A DNA stretch of 64,000 nucleotides, taken from the NCBI RefSeq assembly GCF_047663525.1, contig NC_092588.1, positions 93,741,501-93,805,500 on the forward strand. The letters are read 5' to 3'. Positions 1 to 12,313 of the stretch are shown in pieces (positions within the stretch are counted from its first letter, which is position 1; every line of letters starts with the position of its first letter). The notes below the pieces were generated by a model. That model ran no database searches and had not been told where the DNA came from. It was given only the letters and a program-made list of their open reading frames with translations. Position numbers and translations under genes: made by a program. The stretch comes from Anas platyrhynchos. Lineage: Eukaryota; Chordata; Aves; Anseriformes; Anatidae.

Positions 1-591
1 AAAATTGCCATCCTGAAGTATGGTGATAAAGTAATTCAAAATACCTATATATATACACCTAAATGTAGGTATATATAGAACTCGGATACCTAAGAGAAAA
101 CATAGCTATATTTATAGCACAGTGTAATGCATTGGCTTCCTTTCTTTGTGCACAGAAATAGTGCATTTTGTGTCCTTTTTTTTTTTTTTTTTTTAAAAAT
201 GACAGAAGGTGTATCCTCTCCCTGGGATGAAATGTATAACAGTGGCCACTAAGAGTCTGACCAAACAAGTCCTACACAGATCAGCGGTAGAGTAAAAAAT
301 ATGGTAATAACTGTCCTTATCCTTCAAAGATATTTTCCAAGTGTGCGTCCTGATGATGAGGAATTCTCTCCTTCACCCCTCCATGCAGGCCAACCTCTGT
401 CTTGATGCTGGTGAAAAACAAGAAGCAGAGCACAGTACTTGCACTGAGCCGAGGCTGCTGTGAAATCTGAGCAGTGATTTATAATTGCATCAGGTAAAAC
501 TTGCATGTCCATCTCCTAGGTTTCATATCTAGGACAGCTTCTGTCATAATATTCAGAAAATCTAAGAGGCAGAAATCAAAGCTCTAGTAAG
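1..591. other. 3' flank of CCR4, no gene seen
   Basis: AT-rich DNA with a poly-T run at about 178-194 and TA-rich sequence near 45-78. The open frames here are short and have no recognisable domains. I see nothing else. Confidence 0.5.
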
Positions 592-597
592 TTTATT
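592..597 (-). terminator. Candidate poly(A) signal of CCR4
   Basis: AATAAA on the minus strand about 105 bases beyond the receptor stop codon. It is the first canonical signal met downstream, so a short 3'UTR is plausible. It was assigned by position only. Confidence 0.4.
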
Positions 598-702
598 ATC
601 ATGCACTAGCTTATTAAATGCTTGTGCATTTGCTTAGCTTTTAAAAGTTCCTGGTTTTGTCAGCTTACTTTCTGGTGAGTTCAACAGTTGGTCTGAAATG
701 CG

Positions 703-1779
703 TTAAAGTGCATCTTGATCCCCAGTAGATTGTGTGTGGAATGAACTGGTAGACTCGGTGTGGTAACTGATGTGAAGTCCACACCACTTGCAAATATCTC
801 CAGGCAACCACCAGTTCTTAAAGAGCATCTTCAGGTACTTCTTAAATTTTTCTCCCATGAGGAAATAGATGACTGGGTTGAGGCAACAGTGAAAAAGGCC
901 GAAGATTTCCGTTATCTGGAATGCATAGTCTAGATTCCTGCTTGCTTGACAGTCTCTAATGACTCCAATAAGTTCCAGGAATTGTAAGAAAATTACAATA
1001 TTGTAAGGAGTCCAGAAGAAGAAAAATACGATCATGACAGCAAAGATCATCCTCACAGCCTTATTCTTTTTCTCATTTCTACAGTGGACTAATGTTTTGA
1101 TGATCATGGAGTAGCAAAATGCCATAACTATGAAAGGGATTAGAAGCCCTAAAACATTGATTTCCAAAGTGGAAAAGAGTTTCCATGTTGTAAAATTTCC
1201 TGGATATCTGTGCTTGCAGGTAGTATAATTTTGCTCATGGAAAGATTCTCTAAATACAAGTTCTGGAACTGAGGCTGAAAGAGCCACCAGCCACACAATA
1301 ACACTGGTAATCAGGCCATGGAAAGTAGTTCTTGCTTTCAAGGAAAACACTGCACGAACAATTGCCAGGTATCTGTCTATGCTCATAAGCATAATAAAAA
1401 ATATCCCACTGTAAAACCCAACCAGATAGATCCATGAAATGATTTTACACCAGGGAGTTCCAAAAACCCATTGGTCTATCGCAAAATAAGACCAGAACGG
1501 CAGGGAAAAAACAAAGAGCAAATCTGAGACGGCAAGATTTAGCAGGTACACATCAGTCATGCTCTTCAGTCTCTTGTATTTGAAGAGGACCACTATGACC
1601 AGAATGTTTCCCATTAGCCCAACCAGGAATACTAGGGTATATAGAACAGGTAGGAAGGAGGCTGCAAACCTCTTGACACTTTCCTTACTGCATGGTTTTG
1701 GGGCATCATTATAATTATCGTAATAGTCATATAAGGTTGAGGTGTCAACTTCAAAGGACTCTGTACTCGAAGAACTCAT
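703..1779 (-). CDS. CCR4: C-C chemokine receptor type 4-like GPCR
   Basis: An intact 358-residue class A GPCR in one exon. It should bind CC chemokines at the leukocyte surface and signal through Gi. Seen in the sequence: an acidic, tyrosine-rich N-terminus (YDYYDNY, residues 17-23); the four chemokine-receptor extracellular cysteines (C30, C111, C188, C277); a DRYLAIV motif at 135-141; NPVIY at 301-305; two N-glycosylation sequons in extracellular loop 2 (N184, N195); and a Ser/Thr-rich tail ending in [11 protein letters not shown]. The TM2-TM4 block and the tail resemble mammalian CCR4 more than CCR8 as I remember them. The start ATG lies 19 bases after a good acceptor (ctttcattctcag, minus strand), so 5'UTR exons probably lie upstream, as is usual in this family. 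In human, CCR4 is not next to EIF1B, so orthology needs a tree. CCR8-like is the main alternative. Confidence 0.85.
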   Translation of the reverse strand: MSSSSTESFEVDTSTLYDYYDNYNDAPKPCSKESVKRFAASFLPVLYTLVFLVGLMGNILVIVVLFKYKRLKSMTDVYLLNLAVSDLLFVFSLPFWSYFAIDQWVFGTPWCKIISWIYLVGFYSGIFFIMLMSIDRYLAIVRAVFSLKARTTFHGLITSVIVWLVALSASVPELVFRESFHEQNYTTCKHRYPGNFTTWKLFSTLEINVLGLLIPFIVMAFCYSMIIKTLVHCRNEKKNKAVRMIFAVMIVFFFFWTPYNIVIFLQFLELIGVIRDCQASRNLDYAFQITEIFGLFHCCLNPVIYFLMGEKFKKYLKMLFKNWWLPGDICKWCGLHISYHTESTSSFHTQSTGDQDAL

Positions 1780-1798
1780 GTTTTTTTTCCCAGATTCC

Positions 1799-4700
1799 TG
1801 AGAATGAAAGAATATAAAAATGTCAGTGACTTTCTCTTCATGATGACCATGTGGTTACTCCACAAGCCTGAATCATGTTGGAAAGACTGCAACACACAAA
1901 GACTGACTTGCAGTTCCAATGCACTTCTCATTACAGATTATCAAAGAATATTCAAATAATGTGGGATGCTTATATGCACACTTGTGAAGTACTGTCCTTG
2001 GCATGCATGTGCTCAGTCCTTCCAACATGGTGAAAATCAGACGTGTCAGACTGAACACTATCCAAACTGCAGAGAGGAAAGCAAATAGGGATGAAAGATA
2101 ACAGACTATATATCTCAAATCAGAGAGGGATAATCCTGTGTGGCGTAAAGTAAAAAGTGAAGCCACTGTTCATAGGAGTTCAGGATTTTACCCATCTTTT
2201 CACTCAGGCAAACATCACTGAAAGAAGACAGTGAAAGGTGACATCAATTTTCAGTAAGTGCTGTCTTCAGTGGTAAAGTGAATAACATGAATTTGTCATT
2301 ATATGTATGTTCTTTTCTAATAGATACAGAGTTTTAAGTGATGTTACTTCGAGGTTGACCAGATCACATAATGGATGCAATACAAATACACTGTTGATGT
2401 ATTACATGTTTTTCACATCACAGCAAGTGTCATTTCTAAGCCTAATTTACTAGAATTTTTGCAAGCTTCTGTTATGTCTTTCCCCTTTGTCTTTATTTTT
2501 ATGAATGGGAAGTAGAGGAAAAGTGAGTATCATTGCTCTATTTATCTTCAGACTATAGTGCTACTACAATGCAGCAAGTATTGACTATCATTAACCTGAA
2601 CCCTACTGTGTGTAATCTCAGTCACAACTTCCCTGTCTACAGTTCTGTTCTGTTATACACAGAGAGGAATTTAATCTGAGTTACGAGTCACAGGGACAGA
2701 ACTGTTCAACACCAATGTCCTAGAGATGACGGCTCTGCAACACTAGCATCTAGTCGCACCTGCATCTAATCTACATTCCACATGGCTATTCTACTTGAGC
2801 ATTTAAAACTGAAAACAAATACTCAAATAACGCACATACACTTAATCCTGATTATGCAGAATTTCTGAAAATTGCTGTAAAAATGACCTGAATGGCAGCA
2901 AAAGGTAAATGAAAAAGCATTACAGTCACATACGTGATGAGCATATAACATAGACAACTCTTTCTAAAACTAAATTTTATAAATGTTACCTTTTCTCTCC
3001 TTTTCTTCTCAAATGATGTGAGGAAGAGTCTTGGTTCTAGTGGAGTGGAATCACTTGCTTGTGGCCAGGTAACTCCGTCAGTGAGATGCTGCCTACACTG
3101 TGATACCCAGCAGCTGCAAAAAGCAGATGTCACAAGGTAGCTGTGTCTGTCAACGGAAGCTGTGTACTTCCTTACAGATCGTATCATAAGTGTTTCTCTC
3201 CTCAGTGCTCACCAGAGATGTTCCTTTAAATGTAGAAAAGAAATTAAAAGTGTCTTATGGTGTGTAAGGAAATACAAAGTTCCCAGTGAGAGCCTGATTG
3301 CTGAGTTAAAGCCCCTTCATCTTACCCAAAATTGTTAAAAGCAGATGTCAATAAGTAGCTCTCATTCAACAGAAACTGCTCTTTCTCATGGGTTGTAAAA
3401 TGCATCTCAAACTCAGAAAAAATAATTAAAGGATCATCTGCAGTGAGCAGGGAAGAGGGAGGCACTTGATGGGTGTGTGGATGGTGTGTTTCTAGTCCCT
3501 CTGTGTGGGATAACTGATTTTGCCAGTTATACCATGTAACTGTGGTAATAAAGAGCTGTATAGATTTAGTGTAGGGAACTCTCCTTTTATTTATTCTTTG
3601 ATTTTCCTAACCCCTGCTTATCTTGCTAAGAAAAGAAATGAGGGCATGCAAATTCACAATGCCTTTTTGCTTGATGTCTCCCATTTTATATATGGTTTTA
3701 TATATGGCAAAACTACTAATGGCCTGATGCAAATGGTACTAATGGTTAAACTCTCACAAACTATCAAATAAGATGTAGGATGTCGGATGTGTAAGATGTA
3801 GGGTGTGTGTGGTGTAAGGGCTGGGGGTTTCCTCATGGTTTTTATCACAGCAGGAAGCCTATCAATTTCTACAAATTTCTCCTGAGAAGATGCTGATCCC
3901 TGTCTCTCTTTCTGGGGAACCAGGGAAGGGGGATGATCACAGAGGACGTGCTGGTCAAATATGATGGTTTTGAATCCCTCTGGCAGAACAGCTACGCTTG
4001 CAGCTGGCAAATGCTGCTCTCCCCTGTGTCCTAAAAGAGGCTGGCCAAGAAGAAGTAAAAACCATTTCTTGACAGGGGAGGCTGCTTGCTTGTTAGCAGG
4101 AGAAACTGAAGAGTCACTTTGAGAAGTACAAACAAGAAAAATACAGTAGATGAGTAGGAGGGAGGGAAAATAATAGATCCTAAACAGGAGATAGGATATA
4201 TCTTCTAGATCAATCTCCTGTGTCATTCTGAACACAGGAGATTCTGAACATATAGCTTTATGCTCAGTTTTGCTATTTGCTGCTATCCTATATGCCTCTG
4301 ACATTGTTACTCTGCCCACTAGCTTGTATTTGGCTGAATTGTTTCCTCCAGAAAAGCTTGATGTGAAGACAATGTGAACTGTGGTATCTACTGGTTTCTT
4401 GTTCGCCAGAATAAAACACTCATATGGGAAGTAGCTTCTCAGTCATCTTTCAAAAATGCATTTGTGGAGAGTTTTAAATAGGTCACTGTGAGATCACCAG
4501 GCTATTGCTCTGCAGATCATGTATGTCTTCTCTTCAGTTTGCTGACAGTTCTTTAAAGATGTGGACATCAGATGAGCAGGCAACACTATGATACCAGTTT
4601 CATCAGCTCTGTTCACAGAAACTAGAAGCTGTTCCACTTGCTGCTCTTTTGTCCCTGCAGGGCCTCATTAATCTCTTTGACTTGTTGTTACACAAGGGGC

Positions 4701-7700
4701 ATAAGTTAAGCCATTTGTCTGCAGTAACAGTGACATGAAACCTCCTTTTAAGCATATGCTTTTCAGGAAAAAACACCTCATTGCTCTGTAGGTATCGCCC
4801 TTCCTTAGTTTTAGCTGCAATGCTTTTGCCTCAATAACCACCACTCGTCTATATGCCTGTCTTGTCCTAGTCATTATTTTCTACTCCAATAGTCTGGTCA
4901 TCTCCTTTGAATTTCATTGGTGCTGATTTTCCTTGTGTCCAGATGAAGCAGTGAATAGAACTGAATGGGATGATTTCCCATCACTAGCAGATTTCTGAGG
5001 TCTGTCTGCCTGTCCTTAGTGTACATGCCACATCTCAGATAAGCTTCCGATCTTTCAATTGTGATGTTAGCAGGGACCAAGTCTGCAGTCTTATCAGTGC
5101 AAATTTAGCATAATTTATATAGCACTGGACAGAAGAAAGGACCTATCTAGCATACTACTTTTACCCCAGCCCTCCCTTGGCCGAAAGACTTTCAAGTAGC
5201 AAATGCTTCTGAACCAGCTGAATGCATCTTTCTGTACCTGTCATGGATGGGAAGCTGGGACACCACCACCAGAGGCACTGGGCAGCAAAAGCTTCTTGTC
5301 AGAGCATACTTCTGTTGCTCTGGTGGGGTGGGGAGGTATGGTTGGATCGCAGTGTCTTGAAAGCATCAGTAATGTTGCAGAAGCATACCATATCAGTGCA
5401 CTTTCTGTTCCCTCAGCAAATGGGAAGGGCTGTCTTTGTAAGGAGATTTTTTAGAAAGTGTGACTTCAGAAAAAGGAACGCATATCCACAAAAAGAGAAG
5501 AGAGGTTGTGTCTACTTAGGGTTTGTGAACTCTAGGTAATGAAGCTAAAAAAAACATCTGCCAGTTCATGAAAATTAAAAGGATGAAATTGTACCCTGAA
5601 ATACCTGATGCTCTGTTGATGAAAAAAGTTCCTTTGAGAACTTACTAGTAAAACTGTAGAAAAGATGAAGAAAAGGGAAGAAATCTCTGATCAAATGAAA
5701 TGATGCAGAAAATGAATGAAATGTGTTTTGAGCGAAGGGTCTTCAGCATCTTGGAGAGAGAGGAGCATGAAAAGTCTTAAATATAACTAATCCATAGATG
5801 GGAAGCTCTGAGGTTCCCTGCCAATTTGGCAGGATGTCTGTTTTTTTTCACAGAAGAGCCTGGCAGAAACTAAAAAAAAGGGATGGCAGAAGACCATGAG
5901 CTTAAGAGGAAAGGGGGAAGGGATATCAGAGATGCAGAGGATGTTGCTGTAAACCAACAGGTTGGAAGGAAAGGGGGAGAAGAAATAAGAGGTCTTACCT
6001 CTTTACTAGGTGGTATCAGGTATGTGGCACTGGCTAAAAATATCACAAGAGCGCAGAGATGCGGACCAAATCTGATTAGCCTCACTAAGAGGTGGCTAGT
6101 CCTTTATAAGGACACAAATTAGAACCAAAAGAGGGGAACTTAATAAAAACTAAAAGCAGAACAACCCAAACAGTAAAAACCCTGCTTCTTGCCAAAAGAT
6201 GATTTCAGCCACTCCCTGCTTTTATGGAAAGTCTTATTTTTAACTTGCCATCTTGCAGGTTGCACACAAGTCTCGCCAAAGGAAGGGCTGGAGATAGATC
6301 TGTGAGTCTAATCTGTGAGCTAGATGCTGCTACTGTGAGACACTCACCACTGATACACCAAAGCACCATCTATTCCCTATGTTATTTGTATTGGCCATGG
6401 TACATGAATGATTCAGAAGTGTGTATTAGAGAAGAGGTTGTCCAGAAGAGGTTGTCTCAGGGAAGAGGCATATGACTGTGACTAAAGATAAACTAAAGAT
6501 AGATCAGTCTTTTGATCCAGGCTGCCACAGTGCACAAGCAGGTACCTTTCTCAGCAAACAGTCCTCTCCATCAGCTGGCCAACCCCTTCTTGCCTGGTCA
6601 GGCCTTGGGCTATGCCCTTGCAATTCAGGTGAATTAGAATCACAGTTTGTGTATCTATAGTGCCAATCCATTCTTGTTAGCAAAAAGCTTGTGTCACCTA
6701 TTCATTGTGCAGTTATCTGCCTAGTGATTTTCAGTTTATTCTGAACTTACTGTGCCTGATTAAAACTGAAGCAATCTGATAAGAGAACTAGATGCAGAAA
6801 ATGAAATAATTTCTTAGTTCTAGAGACATCCATCATCTATACTCTTTTCCCAGGTGGTTTGTTCATAATTTATCTCAAATGTTTTGAACATATGAATTCC
6901 CTTTGGCTAAGACAGCTGCTTGTGTTGAAGAAGTTTTAGGAAACAGAAGATTTAGGTCTTAGATGGTCATGACTATTTTATTTGCGTAATGGTAGTAAGT
7001 TGCATTTCCCTACATTTTTTATTCCCCCCTGTGGTCTTGTCCTATTTATTCCACTGTTTGTATCCAGTGTTTGGATACAATCAAATTTGTTTTCAACAAA
7101 TTTGCTTTCAACCTAATTTGCTTTCTTTCCCTGTTCTGTGATAGCAAAGCTGCTATATTCAGAACTCCTCACAAAAAAGAACTGAAACTTTAAACCTTAA
7201 GCATTACAAAAATAACCATCGTGTATGCTGAATTTTACTTAAAATAAAAATCACTAAGGCAAAGCAAGAGTTGCATTTTTAAAAGTGAAATGATACCATA
7301 AGGATCTTTCTTTGTCTTGTTCAGTGATCAAAGAAATGTTCCCAAGCTATTTCTACAGGAAGATGACATATTTGCACTGTTTCTAAGTCTGCGGAATAGT
7401 TGATACCTGAGATATATATTTTTTTTCCCAGACATCACCATGGTGTTTCAGTTAAAGGCTGCTCCTCATCAATAAATAAACACATAATTAAAGACAAGGC
7501 AGCAATGAATAGCAGAGGTTTCCCCAGGCCAGTTTCTTTAATGTTCATTATAATGAGTTTAGATATGAAGGAATTATGGCATTTTGGCAAAAAGTCAGTT
7601 TTCTGTTTGCTGTGTGGTAGTGCCTCCAAGACTCAAATACTGTAGTTGTTGGTAGTCTTCAAAAGCTTATTAACAGACTGCTCTAAACATCTACACAACA

Positions 7701-8523
7701 GATACATTCACACTCTTTCCTGCCATGTCCTTGGGCAGTATTTCTAACAGAAGCTAGTTACAAAATACAAAGTACTTGCATAGGATCAAGTCTAAAGCAA
7801 TACTTGCACAGTTGGTACAATAATCTCCTTTCTATATTTGTAAGACCCAGGCACTCTGCCATTGCCAGGTGAAAGTTGTTTCACTGCTAGTTCTCTTCAA
7901 GACAAGCTGTATAGAGAACTTAAGTAATATTCAGTTCACTTTTTAATAGAAGGCAAAACCTCTCGGGGTGCAGAAATAAAACTGATAGGAACAAAAAGTA
8001 GGGCTGAACAACTGTTACTGGTTTTCACTGGAACTTATCGCTCATCTTTGTGATTAACAAGATATTCCGATGCTTTTCATGAACTTGGTGAAACATTTGT
8101 AGTTAATTTAACATCCACAGGTTCTTATTTGCTCAATAAGAACAGACAAATAAAACAAAAATAAATGGAAAAATTGACATTTCTTCCACCAGCAGGGCCT
8201 AGTGACTTCCTTACTTTTCATAAATATATTTTTCCTGCTCTGTACTTGTTCATCACTGACTCTAGTTGCTAGAGTGTGGTGTCCTAATTGATCATGAATG
8301 GCTTTTAAGTCTGATGGAGTTTGATAATGCCACCTGTGGTGGAAATTAAAAGAATGCATTGATGCTAGAGATGGGCAAAAGAAATAGTGGAGCAAGCTCA
8401 AGGCAGAGGGTCCTTCCCACAGGGGGAGCAAGGGTGAATACAGGGATAGTGAGAATTTAAGGTGACTCTGCAGATACTTCACTCCTTTTGTGTAAAAAAA
8501 GTGTATGCCACTGCTTCCAGTTG

Positions 8524-8524
<1 letters not shown>
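1799..8524. other. Gene-poor flank upstream of CCR4
   Basis: About 6.7 kb without a recognisable coding exon, RNA gene or CR1 copy. Noncoding 5' exons of the receptor probably lie here but cannot be placed from sequence alone. All open frames are short and look like chance. Confidence 0.5.

Positions 8525-8553
<29 letters not shown>
8525..8553. repeat. Poly-T tract
   Basis: An uninterrupted run of about 29 T. It could be the minus-strand tail of an old retrocopy, but no parent sequence is recognisable next to it. Confidence 0.8.
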
Positions 8554-8556
<3 letters not shown>

Positions 8557-9579
8557 CTGTCTAGATCTGTAACCTCTAGCCTGTGTGTTGATTTTTGTCT
8601 TTATTGTAGCTTGTAATTTGTCCTTCTCTTGCATTGTGGCCTCCTGATATGTGAGCTACCACAAGGCTCTGGAAAGTGGGGACTGTCAGTGGGATCAATA
8701 AGGAACCAAAAAACAGACAAACTAATGATGATCCTTAATGATTCAAATGAGGGCTCCCTTCAGAAAAATCAGATGACTGCTGTCTATTTCCTAACAAAGG
8801 ATCCCAAGGGGAAGAAGGACTAGAATAAAGCAAAGACTTGCTGGAAAGGGACTCTGGAGCTGCTGGTTGAGATGTGCCTGTCAAATTTTAGTCAGTTCTG
8901 ATACTTCTGTGGTGCATAACCCAGCTTTGAGCCTCCTCAAGTGCCTTTCCACTAGGGCAAAGAAATTGTGTTGGAGAAGGTACTTCATCCATGAGGATGA
9001 AGTCCCTAGTGAAGTCGTCCAGTAAGATGTCCCTAAATTCCTGCATGTGCTTACCCCAGTCCCCATCCAAGAGTGTTTTAGGCCATCAGCAACATCACTT
9101 GAGGCCCTTCCAGTGGGAAATGCTCCCAATTTCCAAGCAATCTTCATTCAGGCAAGGTTTACCTTGCTCAGAAATTGCCCTGGGCAAAAGGAATGGCAAA
9201 GGGATGTGGGCAAAGGTGTAGTAGCAATCTGCTCCAGGTGCCATTTATTTCTGGTTTGTTCCTACTTGATTGGAGCCCTGAAAAATAGCTGAAGCTGCAT
9301 CTCAGGGCTTCAAGCAATTCTTTTATGCAAGGAATTGTTCTTGTAAAGTCACTAGCATAGGGAACTGCACATAGAAATAGCAGCACATCCCTGACTCTTG
9401 GGGAAACTCTCATCAGCAGAGCTGTGGCGCCATCTACTGTTCTTCTCATCAGCTTTGTCCTTATCCTTCCTGCCAATCATGGCCATCTCAAACCGTTTCT
9501 TTGTGTTACGGTGCTGCTGGTTTAATTTTAACGTAGCATTTATAGGCTAAATGCAAACTTCTTGGCCACTTGCCGAGGC
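8554..9579. other. Unrecognised flank of CR1-A with open minus-strand stretches
   Basis: Moderately GC-rich sequence. On the minus strand two overlapping frames between about 8,880 and 9,150 and one at 9,168-9,476 stay open for 60-100 codons. One contains an acidic stretch (EFRDILLDDFTRDFILMDE). I do not recognise a family. The frames are interrupted relative to one another, so an old pseudogene or ancient retroelement is possible, but nothing supports a working gene. Confidence 0.3.
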
Positions 9580-11836
9580 GATCAGTTCCGGGCAGACGCG
9601 TGCTGCAGCGGAGCGGGGGATCGAAGAGGGCAAGGCTTTTTTTCGGCATCGAGGCCACTCGAGGCAGCCGAGGGAGCCGCCAGGGCCCGGCAACCCCTCA
9701 CGAGGGAAGCTGACAAAGTGCGGGTGGAGCCAGCAGCGCCCCCTCCCCGGCCGTTCAAAAGCCGCCCCTGGGGAGCGCGGCGACCAGGACGGGCAAACAG
9801 GGCGGGGCACGGCAGTTCGCGCGGGCAGGGCTGCTCGATGCTCCTCTGCAGTGGTCTCTGCCTTCGGTACTGGTACTGGTAGCCTGCTTGCAAGAAACCT
9901 GACCATGGTATCAACCAGGCAGAAAAACATGGCCTCCGCATCTCTTGCGGCCTCTCCAGCCGCAGTCACCGATGTGGCTGCTCAGATGGAGGGATCCGGA
10001 AAACACATCACTGTCCAGGTCTTGGGTTACAGAGTGTGCCTGAGTCTCCTGTCCGTATCCAACAGCAGCAGCAAGGGGTATGCCTGTGGGAGGTGTGCCC
10101 AGGTCGAAGAGCTGCTCAGCTAGGTTGTGGACCTTCAGGAGGAGGTGAGCAGGCTCAGGAGCATCAGGGAGTCAGAGAGGGAAATTGACTGGTGGAGGTG
10201 TACTCTGCCCTCTCTGAGACAGACTCAGGAGCCTGCTGCAGCACAGGCGCCTCCTGCTGTGCAGAAGATCATGGGAAGGTCTACGCGACACTGGGCCTGC
10301 TGGCACCAGATGGGATGCACCTCTCAGAGAGGGGTAAGGATTTTTGCTCAGGAGTTGTCAGGGCTGATAGACAGGGCTTTAAACTAGAGTTGAAGGGAGA
10401 AGGGGATAAAACCAGGCATGCCAGTGATGAGCTAAGGGATGGTGTGCTAGAATCAGAGGGACTGTGTGCCAGTGAGGTCCTTCAGTTGGTTCCACAAGGT
10501 GCTGTATGTAGGGAAGCACATTTGAAGTGCTTCTACACAAATGCACGCAGTATGAGGAATAAAATGGACAAGCTAGAAGTCTTGGCCCAGTCCCACAGCT
10601 ACGACATCATCAGCATAAGCAAAATCTGGTGGGATGAGTCCTGTGGCTGGTGTGCTGCAATGATGGTTACAGGCTCTTCAGGAGGGACAGGCAGGGTAGG
10701 CGAGGTGGCGGGATGGTGAGGTGTGTGAAGCATGGGCTGGACTGCATGGAACTTCAGGTTGGGGATGGCAAAATTGAGAGCCTCTGGGTAAAGATTAAGG
10801 GACGAACAAATAAAGGGGATGTTGTTGTGGGAATCTATTAAAGACCAGTTGGCCAGGACGACAATGCTGATGAATTTATTTGCGGAACTAAGAGATGCCT
10901 CAAGATCAACTCTCCTTGTCCTTATGGGGGACTTCAACTTGCCAGACATCAGCTGGGATCACCACATGGCCGACATGAGCAAGTCCAGGAGGTTCATAAA
11001 GCACCTAGATAATAACTTCTTGGTGCAGGTGCTAAGGGAGCCAAATAGGAAAGGTGTCCTCCTTGATCTGTTGCTGGAAAACAGAGAAGATCTTGTGGGA
11101 GACGTGGCAATTGGCGGCCGTCTCTGTCATAGTGACCATGAAGTGGTTGAGTTTAGAATTTATGGTGACAGAAGGAAAACTGCCACCGAAACTTCAGCCC
11201 TGGATATGGGGAAAGCAGACTTCAGGCTGCTCAGGGAACTAGTCAGCAAGGTGCCCTGGGAAACTGCTTTTGAAGGCACTGGCATCCATCACTGCTGGTC
11301 AATCTCTAAGCACTGCCTCCTAAAAGCACAAGATTGGGCGATTCCAAAATACTGGAAGTCAGGCAGGTGGGGCAGAAGGCAGTCCTGGCTGACCAGGGAT
11401 CTTCTACTGGAGTTTAGATGGAAAAAAGAAATGTACGGCTGCTGGAAGGAGGGTCAGGTGATGAGGAAGGAATACAGGGATGCTGTTCGTGTTTGTAGGG
11501 AGAAAATTTGTGGGGCCAAAGCCCAACTAGAGTTGAAGCTGGCCATGCCTGTGAGAGACAATAAAAAAGGTTTTTTTAGATATGTTAACAGAAAAAGGAA
11601 AACCAAAGAAAGCATAGGTCCGCTACTTGATGGGGAAGGCCTCCTCACAGACAATGACATAGGCTAAGCAGATATGTTTAATGCCTTCTTCACCTCTGTC
11701 TTCAATGCTGATGATAGGCTTTGGAACCCAGGGTGCCCTGAGCGAGAGGACCATAACGGTGGGAGTGACAAACTCCCAACCAACCCCGTACGTGTGCGGG
11801 ATTTGCTGCTCCACCTGGATCCATACAAGTCCATGG
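9580..11836 (+). mobile_element. CR1 LINE copy A, 5' part (promoter region, ORF1 remnant, endonuclease)
   Basis: The left part of a near full-length CR1 retrotransposon. It opens with a GC- and CpG-rich block (about 9,580-9,860), as expected of the CR1 5' internal-promoter region, which young truncated copies lack. Next come ORF1 remnants: the N-terminal part from ATG 9,905, then a coiled-coil-like piece (EEVSRLRSIRESEREIDWW) at about 10,130, which jumps by deletion to the end of the ORF1 esterase-like domain (APDGMHLSERGKDF, about 10,300). ORF2 endonuclease follows from about 10,510, with MGDFNLPDISW and SDHEVVEF at 10,925-11,155. A nonsense codon lies at 11,665. The copy is cut at 11,836 by the ERV and resumes at 18,991. 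The 5' edge is approximate. Confidence 0.85.
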
Positions 11837-12313
11837 TGTGAGAAACACTCCGTAGCCAATAACTTAGGCTCAGGCGAGGATCTCAGTGAAGTAGTAATTT
11901 ATTCGCGATTGCAATGGCGGGCGCCCCACAAGCAGGAGAGAGCGCATCTACTAGTTCCAAAACACAGTTTATATACCTTTTGATGGCAGGACCCTCCCCT
12001 GTTTCCCCACTGAGTGGGTAATCCAGGTTCACAATCTATCTGATGCTTCACAAACAATGCATAGTCTTCAGTTGCCGGCCTGTTAAATTTCAAATTTCTT
12101 TTGACATTTTTACTGCTTGAAGTGGTAATGTTTCTTCACTTATCTGACTTGACTTGGCACCGTGATTTTCACCTAATTGTCCTAAGGAGACTGGTTGTCT
12201 GCATTTTACAAGGTCGCCTGCTAAACTTTCTTATCACTGTAAGCATATCTCAGTACCACATTCCCTCCTTCTAAACAATGTAACTCTGCAAAAACAACAT
12301 TTCTATTCCCACA
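11837..12313 (-). repeat. ERV 3' LTR (477 bp)
   Basis: Bounded by TG...CA (minus-strand TGTGGGAA...TTCTCACA) and identical by eye to 18,514-18,990. On the minus strand it has a TATATAA box (11,969-11,975) followed about 70 bases on by AATAAA (11,898-11,903). This gives a U3 of roughly 340 bases and a short R, the usual gammaretroviral layout. Confidence 0.95.

Noticed and set aside
9580-9970. Several 100-190 codon frames in a GC-rich block, possible CpG-island gene
   Set aside because: Position and downstream ORF1/ORF2 text identify it as the CR1 5' promoter region. The frames are overlapping GC-driven artefacts on both strands.
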